Part shown: piece after piece, positions 35,211 to 43,363 of the stretch | Layout of the letters: the number at the start of each line of letters is the position of its first letter | How positions within the stretch are numbered: position 1 is the stretch's first letter | Source: Pseudomonadota bacterium | Lineage (GTDB): Bacteria; Pseudomonadota; Alphaproteobacteria; Sphingomonadales; Sphingomonadaceae | Direction: 5' to 3' | NCBI GenBank assembly: GCA_020160755.1 | Contig: JAIUPN010000004.1 | Span: forward strand, 186,001 to 250,000 | DNA: 64,000 nt | Notes under the pieces: model-generated | What the model saw: the letters and a program-made list of their open reading frames with translations, nothing else | What the model was told of the DNA's origin: nothing | Database searches by the model: none | Translations under genes and position numbers: made by a program

Positions 35211-37382
35211 TCAACTCACACAGCGTATCGCAAAGGACCAGAACAGCGCCTTTTGTTGATATTCGCTTGTGACGTCGGCGCTGCCCTGGTGACCGCTGTC
35301 CATGTCGGTCATCAGCATCGCGGGATTGCCGCTCGTCGAACGGCGACGCACCTCGGAAACCAGCTTCGCAGGCTCCCAATAGGCGACGCGGTCGTCCTTG
35401 AGCCCCGCGGTGCAGAGCAGGGGCGGATAGGTCGCCGCCCGGACATTCTCATAGGGCGAGATCGAGGCGATATAATCATAGGCCTTGGGATCGGCGAGCG
35501 GATCGCCCCAGTCGGGGCGGAACAACGGCACGAGCGGGTGCGCGCCGTCGCTCATCGTGTTGAGCATGTCGACGAACGGCACCTGCGCGATCACGCCGCC
35601 CCACAAGGTCGGCGCGATGTTCATGCTCGCACCGACGAGCAGACCGCCCGCCGACAGGCCGTAAGCGACGACCTTGCCCTTCGCCGTATAGCCTTCGGCG
35701 GCAAGATGTTCGGCGCAGGCAACGAAATCGGTGAAGCTGTTGCGCTTGGTGAACTTGCGCCCGCCAAGGAACCAGCGCCGCCCCTTTTCGGAGCCGCCAC
35801 GCACATGCGCGATCGCATAGCGCCAGCCGCGATCGACGAGCGCGAGCGCGGGTATCGAAAATTCGGGGTCGCTCGGCACGCCGTACGAACCATAACCATA
35901 TTGGAGCAACGGCGCCTTGCCGTCCTTCAGCGCGCCGCGGCGCGACAGCAGCGTGATCGGAACCATTTCGCCGTCGGGGGCGGGAGCGAACAGTCGTTCG
36001 ACCTCATAGGCGTCGGGGTCGAAATTCGTGACCTGTTGCTGCTGAACGACGGTCTGCGTGCCGCTCGCGAGGTCGATGCGGATCCAGCGACGCGGCGATT
36101 TGGGGGACTGGTGGACGATCATCACCGACGGTGCGTCATAGGCCTGTTCGGGCGGCAGTTCGATCGCATAGGCGGGGTCGTCGAACGCGATAACCTGTTC
36201 ACCGCCATCCGCGCGAAGGATCATCAGGCGGTGAAGGCCGTCGACGCGTTCGAGCCGCACGAGTGCCGTCGCAAACGGCTGGACCTGAAGGATCGGGACC
36301 CCCGCGCGGTGCGGAACGAGCACACCCAGCGTGCGGAAACTACCGGGATCGAGCCGCAGCAGGGCCATGTCGAACGCGTCGTCGGCATCCGTCAGCGCAA
36401 CGAGTCCGCCGTTCCATTCGTCGACTTCATAGCGCACGCCGACCGTGCGCGGCCAGACGGTGGCCGGTGCCGCGGTTTCGTCGCGCGCAGGCACCAGCCT
36501 GACTTCGGCGGTCTCGGGGCCGGCGAGGGTGAGCGCGATGAAGCCGTCGGCGGCGGTGCGCTTTACCTGCATGAAGATCGCGGGATCTTTCTCTTCATAG
36601 ACAAGATCGGTGGTCTTGCCGTCGACCGAGGTGCGATAAAGCCGCGTCGGGCGGTTGCGGGCGTCGCGCCAAATCCAGAACAGCCAGCGCGAGGAAGGCG
36701 CGAACACGAGCCCGCCATAGCCATAGGCGTCCTTGTCGACGATCGTGTGGATCTCGCCGCTCCGGTTGTCACGGATGACAATGCGGTGGCGGTCGTTGCC
36801 GATCACATCCTCGGCCCAGGCGAAATATCGATGGTCGGGGCTCGGCTGGTGCCCGGTGCTGCGGAAATAGGGCTGGTCCTTCGCGCGCGCACTTTCGTCG
36901 ACAAGCAATTCGGTCGGGCGGCCGTCCTTCTGGCGGCTGTAGCGCGCGTGCGCCTGGCCTTCGGGGATCGCGGATGAATAGGTCCAGCCTTCCTTTTCGA
37001 GCGCCGGCGCCGCGACGGTTCCCGAACTGCGCGCCAGCATCGCGCGCACGAGTTCGGCCTGCGCCGCTTTCGTGGGTTCCAGCGTCGCATCGGCATAGGC
37101 ATTTTCGTCAGCGAGCATTTTGGCGACGGGTGCGGGCAGGTTCGTGCGGTTGCGTTCGCCGTCGGCGGGGATGAATTTCATCCAGCTATACACATCGTCG
37201 CGCTGACGGCCCAATTGCTCGGTGACATGCGAGATGCGCGGCGACTGCGGCGGCGCGATCTTCGGCCAGCGTCCGGGAGGGCCCTTCGCCAGTGCCCGGC
37301 CCGCGCAGCTTGCCAGCAGGAGTGCCGCCATTGCGGCGCTGCTCATAAATGCTCTCCGGCCTTTGTTATCGATGCTGCGCAT
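35211..37382 (-). CDS. S9 family (oligopeptidase B-like) serine peptidase, exported
   Basis: This 723-residue enzyme has a seven-bladed propeller region (about 40-440) and a C-terminal alpha/beta hydrolase domain. The catalytic triad is Ser near 576 in YGLSAGGLLVG, Asp in LKDDRVAYWEP (about 664) and His in DSGHQGSAD (about 697). The N terminus has RRAFMSSAAMAALLLASC, a Tat-like or lipoprotein signal, so the enzyme is probably periplasmic and cuts short peptides. The Ser motif is LSAGG where oligopeptidase B usually has GSAGG. Confidence 0.88.
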   Translation of the reverse strand: MRSIDNKGRRAFMSSAAMAALLLASCAGRALAKGPPGRWPKIAPPQSPRISHVTEQLGRQRDDVYSWMKFIPADGERNRTNLPAPVAKMLADENAYADATLEPTKAAQAELVRAMLARSSGTVAAPALEKEGWTYSSAIPEGQAHARYSRQKDGRPTELLVDESARAKDQPYFRSTGHQPSPDHRYFAWAEDVIGNDRHRIVIRDNRSGEIHTIVDKDAYGYGGLVFAPSSRWLFWIWRDARNRPTRLYRTSVDGKTTDLVYEEKDPAIFMQVKRTAADGFIALTLAGPETAEVRLVPARDETAAPATVWPRTVGVRYEVDEWNGGLVALTDADDAFDMALLRLDPGSFRTLGVLVPHRAGVPILQVQPFATALVRLERVDGLHRLMILRADGGEQVIAFDDPAYAIELPPEQAYDAPSVMIVHQSPKSPRRWIRIDLASGTQTVVQQQQVTNFDPDAYEVERLFAPAPDGEMVPITLLSRRGALKDGKAPLLQYGYGSYGVPSDPEFSIPALALVDRGWRYAIAHVRGGSEKGRRWFLGGRKFTKRNSFTDFVACAEHLAAEGYTAKGKVVAYGLSAGGLLVGASMNIAPTLWGGVIAQVPFVDMLNTMSDGAHPLVPLFRPDWGDPLADPKAYDYIASISPYENVRAATYPPLLCTAGLKDDRVAYWEPAKLVSEVRRRSTSGNPAMLMTDMDSGHQGSADVTSEYQQKALFWSFAIRCVS

Positions 37383-37640
37383 ACCGACCCTCTCTCGCCC
37401 GACGGGGATGTCGCGTCCAGTCTATGGCACCCCGGCTGGCGTACTGCGCCGATCAGGCCGCCCAATCCATCGATCGGGCAAATTGTCCACAAGTCCTTGC
37501 GAAACCGTGCTTTCCTGCTGGGGCGCGCTGGCCCGATCCGGCTGGAATATGGCCCGACCATCGCCGTCGCGCCAGTTTCGCGTGATAGCTTGAGGATCGG
37601 ATTTTCCTACCAATAGGCAATATCAAAAAGGGAGGCAGAA

Positions 37641-39833
37641 ATGGGCTTTGCATCGATCAGGCGGGTCGCCGCATGTGGCATCTCGATCCTGGCGTTGGGT
37701 CAGGCATCGGGCGCGTTGGCGCAGGAGGTCGATGACAATGAAATCGTCGTCACCGCGGCCAAGCGCGAGCAGTCGGTGCGCGACGTCAGCGGTTCGGTCT
37801 CCGCAGTCAGCGAGGCAACGCTGCAAAAGCTCAACGCCCAAAGCCTCTCCGATTATATTACGCGCGTCCCCGGCGTCGTGTTCAACGATTACCAGCCCGG
37901 CGTGTCCGAAGTCGTGATCCGCGGCGTCGCATCGTCGACCTATCATGAGGCGAACCAGGCGACGACGGGCTATTATCTCAACGAAATCCCCCTGATCGAG
38001 CCGGGCTTTCCCGTCGTCATTCCCGATGTCGACAGCTTCGACGTCAGCCGCGTCGAGGTGCTGCGCGGGCCGCAGGGCACGCTCTTCGGGTCGTCGTCGC
38101 TGGGCGGCGCGGTCAATTATGTCGTGAACGAGGCTGACCCCGCCCGCTTCGACGCGGGTTTCGAGGGCATGGTATCGACGACCAAACGCGCCGCCGGCGA
38201 TGTCGGCTATGCGGTGAAGGGCATGGTCAACCTGCCGATCGCGACCGACAAGCTCGCGGTGCGCCTCGTCGCGCTCCAGCGCGTCGATGCCGGTTATCTC
38301 GACAACACATTGCTCGGTGAGAAGGGCAGCAACGACCTGCGCGTTCGCGGCCTGCGCGGTTCGATCGTCTTCACGCCTACCGAAACGACGCGCATTTCGG
38401 CAATCAGCATGTATCAGGAATATGATCTCGACGATCAGACCTATGTCCTCTTCGGTCCCGGGAAGACCTATGAGCGCGCGACGAACCTCGCCGAGTTTCA
38501 GGACACCGATTTCATGCTGCACAGCTTGCGCTTCGAGCAGGATCTGGGCTTTGCGACGCTGACCGCGCTTGGCAGCCATATCGAGAAGAATGCCGAGGTT
38601 CTCTTCGATTATTCGATCTTCGGCGGCAACGACCCGCGCACGAACACGCCGCTGCTCGACCGCGGCCGATCGAAGTCGAAGACCGACTATGTCGAAGTCC
38701 GGCTCGCCTCTCCCGACGAAGGGCCGTTCAAATGGCTGATCGGCGCCAATTACACCAAGATGCGTTCGACCGGGAACGGGCTGCTCTATATCGAGGGGAT
38801 CGGCGACTATATCGACGCGCACCCCGGCGAATTCGGCGGACAGACCGGCGACCAGCTTGCCCCCGACGATTTTTCGGAGCGGACGTTCAGCCGTAACCGC
38901 GTGACCGAAAAGGCGCTGTTCGGTGAGGTATCCTACGATATCGTCGACTCGCTGACGCTGACCCTCGGCGGCCGTCTGTTCGAATATCGCACGCGCCCGC
39001 AGGCCGAACTGCTCCCGAATGCGGCGCAGGTCCCGGCCTATAATTTCGAGGCGGCGGCGGAGAAGCATTCAGATTTCATTCCGAAGGCATCGCTGACCTT
39101 CAAACCGAGCAAGGATTTCATGGCCTATACGCTCTATTCGGAGGGTTTCCGGATCGGCGGCCTCAACGTCTTTGCCTTGCCGTTCCCCGACCTGCCGCTG
39201 ACCTTCGGCAGCGATACGACGAAGAATTTCGAGGTCGGCACGCGGTTCGACGTGATCGACAACACGCTGTCGGTCGATCTGACCGTCTACCATATCGACT
39301 GGAACAATATCCAGGCGCGCCTCTTCACCCCCGATGTTCGCGCCTACACGACCAATGGCGGCGGCGCTGACATCGACGGGATGGAACTCAGCCTGACCTT
39401 GCGTCCGACACGCGGCCTGACCTTCCAGTCGAACGTCTCGTACAATGACGCGCGGCTGTCGGAGTTCTTGCCCGATACGTTCGCGGCAGGTGGCGGCTAT
39501 GCCAAGGGGACGCGGCTGCCCGGCGCGTCCGAATGGATATTGTCGAACAGCATCGATCTGAGCTTCCCGGACTCGAAGCTGAAGCCGCGCTTCGGCATCG
39601 CGCACCGCTACCTGTCGAGCGCGCCGGTCGATTTCGCGGGGTCGCTGGAAAAGGGCGATTTCCACATCGTCGACCTGAACGCCTCGATCGCGGTGACCGA
39701 CCAGATCGAACTGGGGGTGTTCGCCAAGAATCTGTTCGATCAATATGGCATCTCGAACGCGCCTTTTGCGTTCGCGGGTTCGGTTGCACGGCCGCGGACG
39801 ATCGGTGCGACGGTGCGGTTCAGCCTGAACTGA
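37641..39833 (+). CDS. TonB-dependent receptor
   Basis: This 730-residue outer membrane receptor has a signal peptide (about 1-26), a plug domain (about 35-160; VEVLRGPQGTLFGSSSLGGAVNYV) and a 22-strand barrel ending in ARPRTIGATVRFSLN. It moves a large substrate across the outer membrane using TonB energy. Substrate is unknown; no Fur-type site is seen upstream, so it need not be iron. ATG at 37641 with a GGGAGG leader. It converges with the deacetylase-like gene. Confidence 0.93.
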   Translation: MGFASIRRVAACGISILALGQASGALAQEVDDNEIVVTAAKREQSVRDVSGSVSAVSEATLQKLNAQSLSDYITRVPGVVFNDYQPGVSEVVIRGVASSTYHEANQATTGYYLNEIPLIEPGFPVVIPDVDSFDVSRVEVLRGPQGTLFGSSSLGGAVNYVVNEADPARFDAGFEGMVSTTKRAAGDVGYAVKGMVNLPIATDKLAVRLVALQRVDAGYLDNTLLGEKGSNDLRVRGLRGSIVFTPTETTRISAISMYQEYDLDDQTYVLFGPGKTYERATNLAEFQDTDFMLHSLRFEQDLGFATLTALGSHIEKNAEVLFDYSIFGGNDPRTNTPLLDRGRSKSKTDYVEVRLASPDEGPFKWLIGANYTKMRSTGNGLLYIEGIGDYIDAHPGEFGGQTGDQLAPDDFSERTFSRNRVTEKALFGEVSYDIVDSLTLTLGGRLFEYRTRPQAELLPNAAQVPAYNFEAAAEKHSDFIPKASLTFKPSKDFMAYTLYSEGFRIGGLNVFALPFPDLPLTFGSDTTKNFEVGTRFDVIDNTLSVDLTVYHIDWNNIQARLFTPDVRAYTTNGGGADIDGMELSLTLRPTRGLTFQSNVSYNDARLSEFLPDTFAAGGGYAKGTRLPGASEWILSNSIDLSFPDSKLKPRFGIAHRYLSSAPVDFAGSLEKGDFHIVDLNASIAVTDQIELGVFAKNLFDQYGISNAPFAFAGSVARPRTIGATVRFSLN

Positions 39834-39842
39834 AGGCCGGGA

Positions 39843-39873
39843 AAGGGCCGCCTCGCCCCGGCGGGGCGGCCTT
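39843..39873. terminator. Terminator-like hairpin between convergent genes
   Basis: A GC-rich hairpin (GGCCGCC...GGGGCGGCC, with a small bulge) flanked by AA on the left and TT on the right lies in the 47-base gap between the TonB receptor and the deacetylase-like gene. It could serve both strands. Confidence 0.55.
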
Positions 39874-39880
39874 GGTCGTT

Positions 39881-40888
39881 TCAGAAGCCGGAGAGAAAAG
39901 CGGCGACGTTCTTGCCGAGATCGCCGACGGCGTAGCCGCCCTCCATCACGATCAGCGTCGGGACGCCGAGTGCGGAGATGCGCCCGGCCAGCTCGACATA
40001 ATCCTCGCGTTCGAGCGCGAAGCTCGAAATCGGATCGCTGCTGTGCGTGTCGGCGCCAAATGACAGCACCAGAAACTTCGCACCCCGGTCCGCGATCGCG
40101 GCGAGCGCCGTGTCGAGCGCGGGGGCATAGCTTTGCCCGTCGGTACCGCGGGGCAGGGGGATATTGAGTGTGCTGCCTGCACCCGCGCCTTCGCCGATCT
40201 CGTCGGCGTGGCCCCAGTAGAAGGGGTAATCGGTGCGCGGGTCGGCGTGGATCGAGGCGAAGAAGATATCGGGATCCTCGTACAGGATATCCTGCGTCCC
40301 GTTGCCGTGATGATAGTCGATGTCGAGGATCGCGACCGGCCCGAGACCGCGACCCTGCGCAGCGCGCGCCGCGATGGCGGCGTTGTTAAGGTAGCAATAG
40401 CCGCCCAAATAGTCGCGCCCGGCATGATGGCCGGGCGGACGGCACAGCGCGAAAGCATGGGCCTCGCCGCTCGTCGCCAGATGATCGAGCGCGGTGAGCG
40501 CGCCCTGCGCCGACCAATAGGCCGATTCCCACGTGCCCGCCGCGATCGGCGTCCCGGCGTCATAGCTGTACGCGCCGAGATCGGCATCGATACGCCCGAA
40601 GTCTAGCGGCCGGCGGCGCCGGATCGGGAAGGTATAGCCGATCGCGTCGCCACCCCGTCCGGCCGCGAGCCAGTCGCGGTGCGCGCGTTCGAGAAAGGCA
40701 AGATAGTCGGCGTCATGCACCGCGAGTAACGGGGCCATGCCGAAGTCCCGGACGGGAGCCCAGCCGGTGAATTGTTCGACGATCGAGCGCGGACGTTCGA
40801 TATTTTCCGCATGAGGCACCCAGTCGCCATTGTGCAGTTCGCGCAACGGGGCGTGGGCGGTCTGGCGATCGTCGAAGAAGAGCTTCAC
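39881..40888 (-). CDS. Histone deacetylase-superfamily amidohydrolase (acetylpolyamine type)
   Basis: This 335-residue class II HDAC-like zinc hydrolase shows the active-site His pair in RPPGHHAGRDYLGGYCYLNN, zinc ligands in LDIDYHHGNGTQ and LSFGADTHSSDP, and the late GGYAVGDLG. Bacterial relatives remove acetyl groups from acetylpolyamines, acetoin or other N-acyl substrates. The start is GTG at 40888, in a GTGA overlap with the upstream PaiB-like gene and preceded by GGAAGGA; an ATG at 40906 is the alternative. It is last of a three-gene coupled operon. Confidence 0.88.
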   Translation of the reverse strand: MKLFFDDRQTAHAPLRELHNGDWVPHAENIERPRSIVEQFTGWAPVRDFGMAPLLAVHDADYLAFLERAHRDWLAAGRGGDAIGYTFPIRRRRPLDFGRIDADLGAYSYDAGTPIAAGTWESAYWSAQGALTALDHLATSGEAHAFALCRPPGHHAGRDYLGGYCYLNNAAIAARAAQGRGLGPVAILDIDYHHGNGTQDILYEDPDIFFASIHADPRTDYPFYWGHADEIGEGAGAGSTLNIPLPRGTDGQSYAPALDTALAAIADRGAKFLVLSFGADTHSSDPISSFALEREDYVELAGRISALGVPTLIVMEGGYAVGDLGKNVAAFLSGF

Positions 40889-41457
40889 CTTTGTCCTTCC
40901 ATCCATTTCGCGAGCGTCCGGTCGCCGTGTCCCGCGACGATCTCGGCAAAGCCCTGCGTGCTTTCGTCCTGTCCGAGCTTGAAGCTGTGCTCGGCCGAGC
41001 GGACGTGCGCGCGAAAGGCGATGATCTGATCGAGCATCGCGTCATAGCGCGGGCCGAGGCTGGCTGTCGACCAGACGCCGCCCTCCATCTTCGCGACGAG
41101 CTGCTCGATCGCATCGCGTGTTTCCGCGCCGACGAATTCGACCTCGACGGTGAAGCGGAGCACGGCATAGTTCCACGTCGGCGCCCAGTCTGTTTTCGAC
41201 AGGAGCGACGTCGGCACATAGCCCGACGGACCGTTGAACAGGATGAGGCCGCGCGGGTCGGCGCGGAAATCGCCGACGATCCGGTTGCGCAGCGCGCAAT
41301 GGCCGAGCAGCGCGACGACCGCGCCGCTATCGTCATACTCGGCGATCAACGGCAGCGGGCTGGCATGGAATTCGCGCGATACCAGCCAGGCGAGCGGGTA
41401 TTCGGCGGCCAGTTGTGCGATGTCGGCGGCATCGCGCGGTTCATAGGGTCCGGTCAT
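40885..41457 (-). CDS. PaiB-like FMN-binding split-barrel protein
   Basis: This 190-residue protein matches the PaiB family (FMN-binding negative transcriptional regulator, PF04299 type). Recognisable segments are EYPLAWLVSREFHASPLPL, GHCALRNRIVGDF and NGPSGYVPTSLL. Bacillus PaiB works next to PaiA, a spermidine/spermine acetyltransferase; here the partner gene is a putative acetylpolyamine deacetylase, which suggests a link to acetylated polyamines. It overlaps both neighbours by four bases. Confidence 0.85.
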   Translation of the reverse strand: MTGPYEPRDAADIAQLAAEYPLAWLVSREFHASPLPLIAEYDDSGAVVALLGHCALRNRIVGDFRADPRGLILFNGPSGYVPTSLLSKTDWAPTWNYAVLRFTVEVEFVGAETRDAIEQLVAKMEGGVWSTASLGPRYDAMLDQIIAFRAHVRSAEHSFKLGQDESTQGFAEIVAGHGDRTLAKWMEGQR

Positions 41458-42410
41458 CCGCCGACGATATCACGGATCCACGCCGCCTGCTCGTCGAGCG
41501 CGCGGGCCGCGAGCGGCGCGATCGATACGGCCTCGAGGAAGCTGTGCGTCGCGCCGGCATAGGTCACCGCGCGCGTCGGCACACCGGCTTCTTCGAGCTT
41601 GCGGGCGAAGGCGTGATTGCAGTCGGCAAGGATGTCGCATTCGGCGATGGCGAGAAAGGCGGGGGGCAGGCCGGCGAGGTTGGCGCGCAGCGGCGCAACG
41701 AGCGGATCGGCGAGCTGTTCGGGGCCGTCGACATAGGCGGCCCAGAAGGCGTCCATCTCGTCGGCTTCGAGTGAATAGTCGCCCGCGCCGAAGCGAGCGT
41801 AGCTCGGCGTGCGTTCGGGCGCAAAGGCGCCATAGTTGAGCAGCATCGCAACCGGCCGCGCGCGGCCGCGCCGGCGTTGCAGCAGGCACGCCGCGACCGA
41901 GAGGTTGGCGCCCGCTGAATCTCCGCCGATCAGCACGCGCCCCGCGTCGAGGTTCAGCGCATCCGCCTGCGCCGCGACCCAGTCGAGCGCGGCGGCGCAT
42001 TCTTCCAATGCGACCGGAAACTTGCTTTCGGGTGACAGGCTGTAATCGATGCCGAGCACGGCGATACCGGCACGCGCGGCATATTCGCGCATCAGCCGGT
42101 CGTGCGTGTCGATGCTGAACAGCATCCAGCCGCCGCCGTGGATATAGAGCATGACGGGCAGCTTCTCGTCCGCGACCGGACGGTGAAGCCGCAGGCGGAC
42201 GCCGCCCATGTCCATTTCGCGGCTTTCCGCCATTATCGGGCCATCTTCACGCCAGGGCTTTCGTACCCTTTCGGCGATTTGACGGCGGACCGCCATGCTG
42301 GCGCCCGCGGGGGCGCCATGCTCGATATAGGCGGCATTGATCGCATCGACGAAACGGCGGATGTCGGGATCGGCCATGTCATCTTGCACGGCGCTCAAGC
42401 CCTTTGACAT
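41454..42410 (-). CDS. Alpha/beta hydrolase (HSL/esterase family)
   Basis: This 318-residue hydrolase of the hormone-sensitive lipase type has the oxyanion motif YIHGGGWMLFS and nucleophile elbow GGDSAGANLS; Asp and His are likely in AECDILADC and GATHSFLE. It should cut carboxylic esters or amides. I choose the ATG at 42410 (MSKGLSAVQ) with AAGGA upstream; ATGs at 42419 and 42377 are alternatives. It is first in the operon with the PaiB-like and deacetylase-like genes, divergent from an AraC regulator. Confidence 0.85.
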   Translation of the reverse strand: MSKGLSAVQDDMADPDIRRFVDAINAAYIEHGAPAGASMAVRRQIAERVRKPWREDGPIMAESREMDMGGVRLRLHRPVADEKLPVMLYIHGGGWMLFSIDTHDRLMREYAARAGIAVLGIDYSLSPESKFPVALEECAAALDWVAAQADALNLDAGRVLIGGDSAGANLSVAACLLQRRRGRARPVAMLLNYGAFAPERTPSYARFGAGDYSLEADEMDAFWAAYVDGPEQLADPLVAPLRANLAGLPPAFLAIAECDILADCNHAFARKLEEAGVPTRAVTYAGATHSFLEAVSIAPLAARALDEQAAWIRDIVGG

Positions 42411-42586
42411 ATTTGGCATATCCTTCTCGAAACAATCGCTTATCGCCTGATAGCTTTTACGCCGCTGCATCTATCGCCCGTTCGGGCCAATCACCGCGCC
42501 GGACAGGCCAGCGGCCGCATCGACGCTGGCCAGCAGGACGAGCGGCCTATATTGTGCATTTGTCGAAGTCTTGCGAGGATCGGGCC

Positions 42587-43345
42587 ATGAAACATAGTGT
42601 CGATGTCCTTACGAACGACCGGCCGGTCATCGCGCTGCAGGATGAATATCCCGCAGGCTTCATCGATCCGATGCACAGCCACGACCATATCCAGATCCTC
42701 TACGCGTCGGCGGGGGTGATGTCTGTGCGCACGCCCGAGACGAGTTTCGTGATCCCGCCGCAGCGCGCGGTGTGGCTTCCGGCGGGGACAAGGCACGAAG
42801 TCGCGTGCCGGGGCCCGGTGTCGCTGCGCACGCTGTACCTGCCGTGCGCGGGGCATGAGGATGAGCGGGAATGCCGCGTTTTCGAGGTGTCGAACCTCGT
42901 CAAATCGCTGATCCTCGAGGTCGTCGACTTCCCCGCTCTCTACGACGTCAACGGGCGCGAGGGGCGGATCATCGCGCTGCTGCTGGGCGAAATCGGGCGG
43001 ATGCCGAACGCGCCCTATCAGGTGTCGATGCCGTCGAACCCGCGGCTGCTGCGCGTCTGCAACGCGATCATCGCCGACCCGTCCGATCCGCGCGATATCG
43101 ATGACTGGGCTGCGCTCGCGGCGATGGGGCGGCGGACCTTCACCCGCAGCTTCAAGCAGGAAACGGGCATGGGGCTCGCGGTCTGGCGCCAGCAGGTACG
43201 ACTGATGGAGGCGCTCTCGTTGCTCGCCGCCGGGGCGTCGATCACGCAGGTCACCTATGACGTCGGATACGACAGCCCCAGCGGTTTTGCCGCGATGTTC
43301 CGCCGCGCCTTCGGCGTGCCGCCGAGCCAGTATCTGAAACACTGA
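42587..43345 (+). CDS. AraC-family regulator with cupin sensor domain
   Basis: This 252-residue protein has an N-terminal cupin sensor (about 1-140; MHSHDHIQILYASAGVMSV) and a C-terminal double helix-turn-helix (about 155-250; GRRTFTRSFKQETGMGLAVW and VGYDSPSGFAAMFRRAFG). It lies divergent to the hydrolase-PaiB-deacetylase operon and is its likely regulator. The ATG at 42587 is supported by GAGGA 8 bases upstream. Confidence 0.9.
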   Translation: MKHSVDVLTNDRPVIALQDEYPAGFIDPMHSHDHIQILYASAGVMSVRTPETSFVIPPQRAVWLPAGTRHEVACRGPVSLRTLYLPCAGHEDERECRVFEVSNLVKSLILEVVDFPALYDVNGREGRIIALLLGEIGRMPNAPYQVSMPSNPRLLRVCNAIIADPSDPRDIDDWAALAAMGRRTFTRSFKQETGMGLAVWRQQVRLMEALSLLAAGASITQVTYDVGYDSPSGFAAMFRRAFGVPPSQYLKH

Positions 43346-43363
43346 CCCGGCATTTCGCTCCCG

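Noticed and set aside
37383..37640. Several small open frames in the gap between the S9 peptidase and the TonB receptor.
   Set aside because: They overlap each other in several frames, lack ribosome sites and have no family features. The gap looks like a divergent promoter region with no clear operator.
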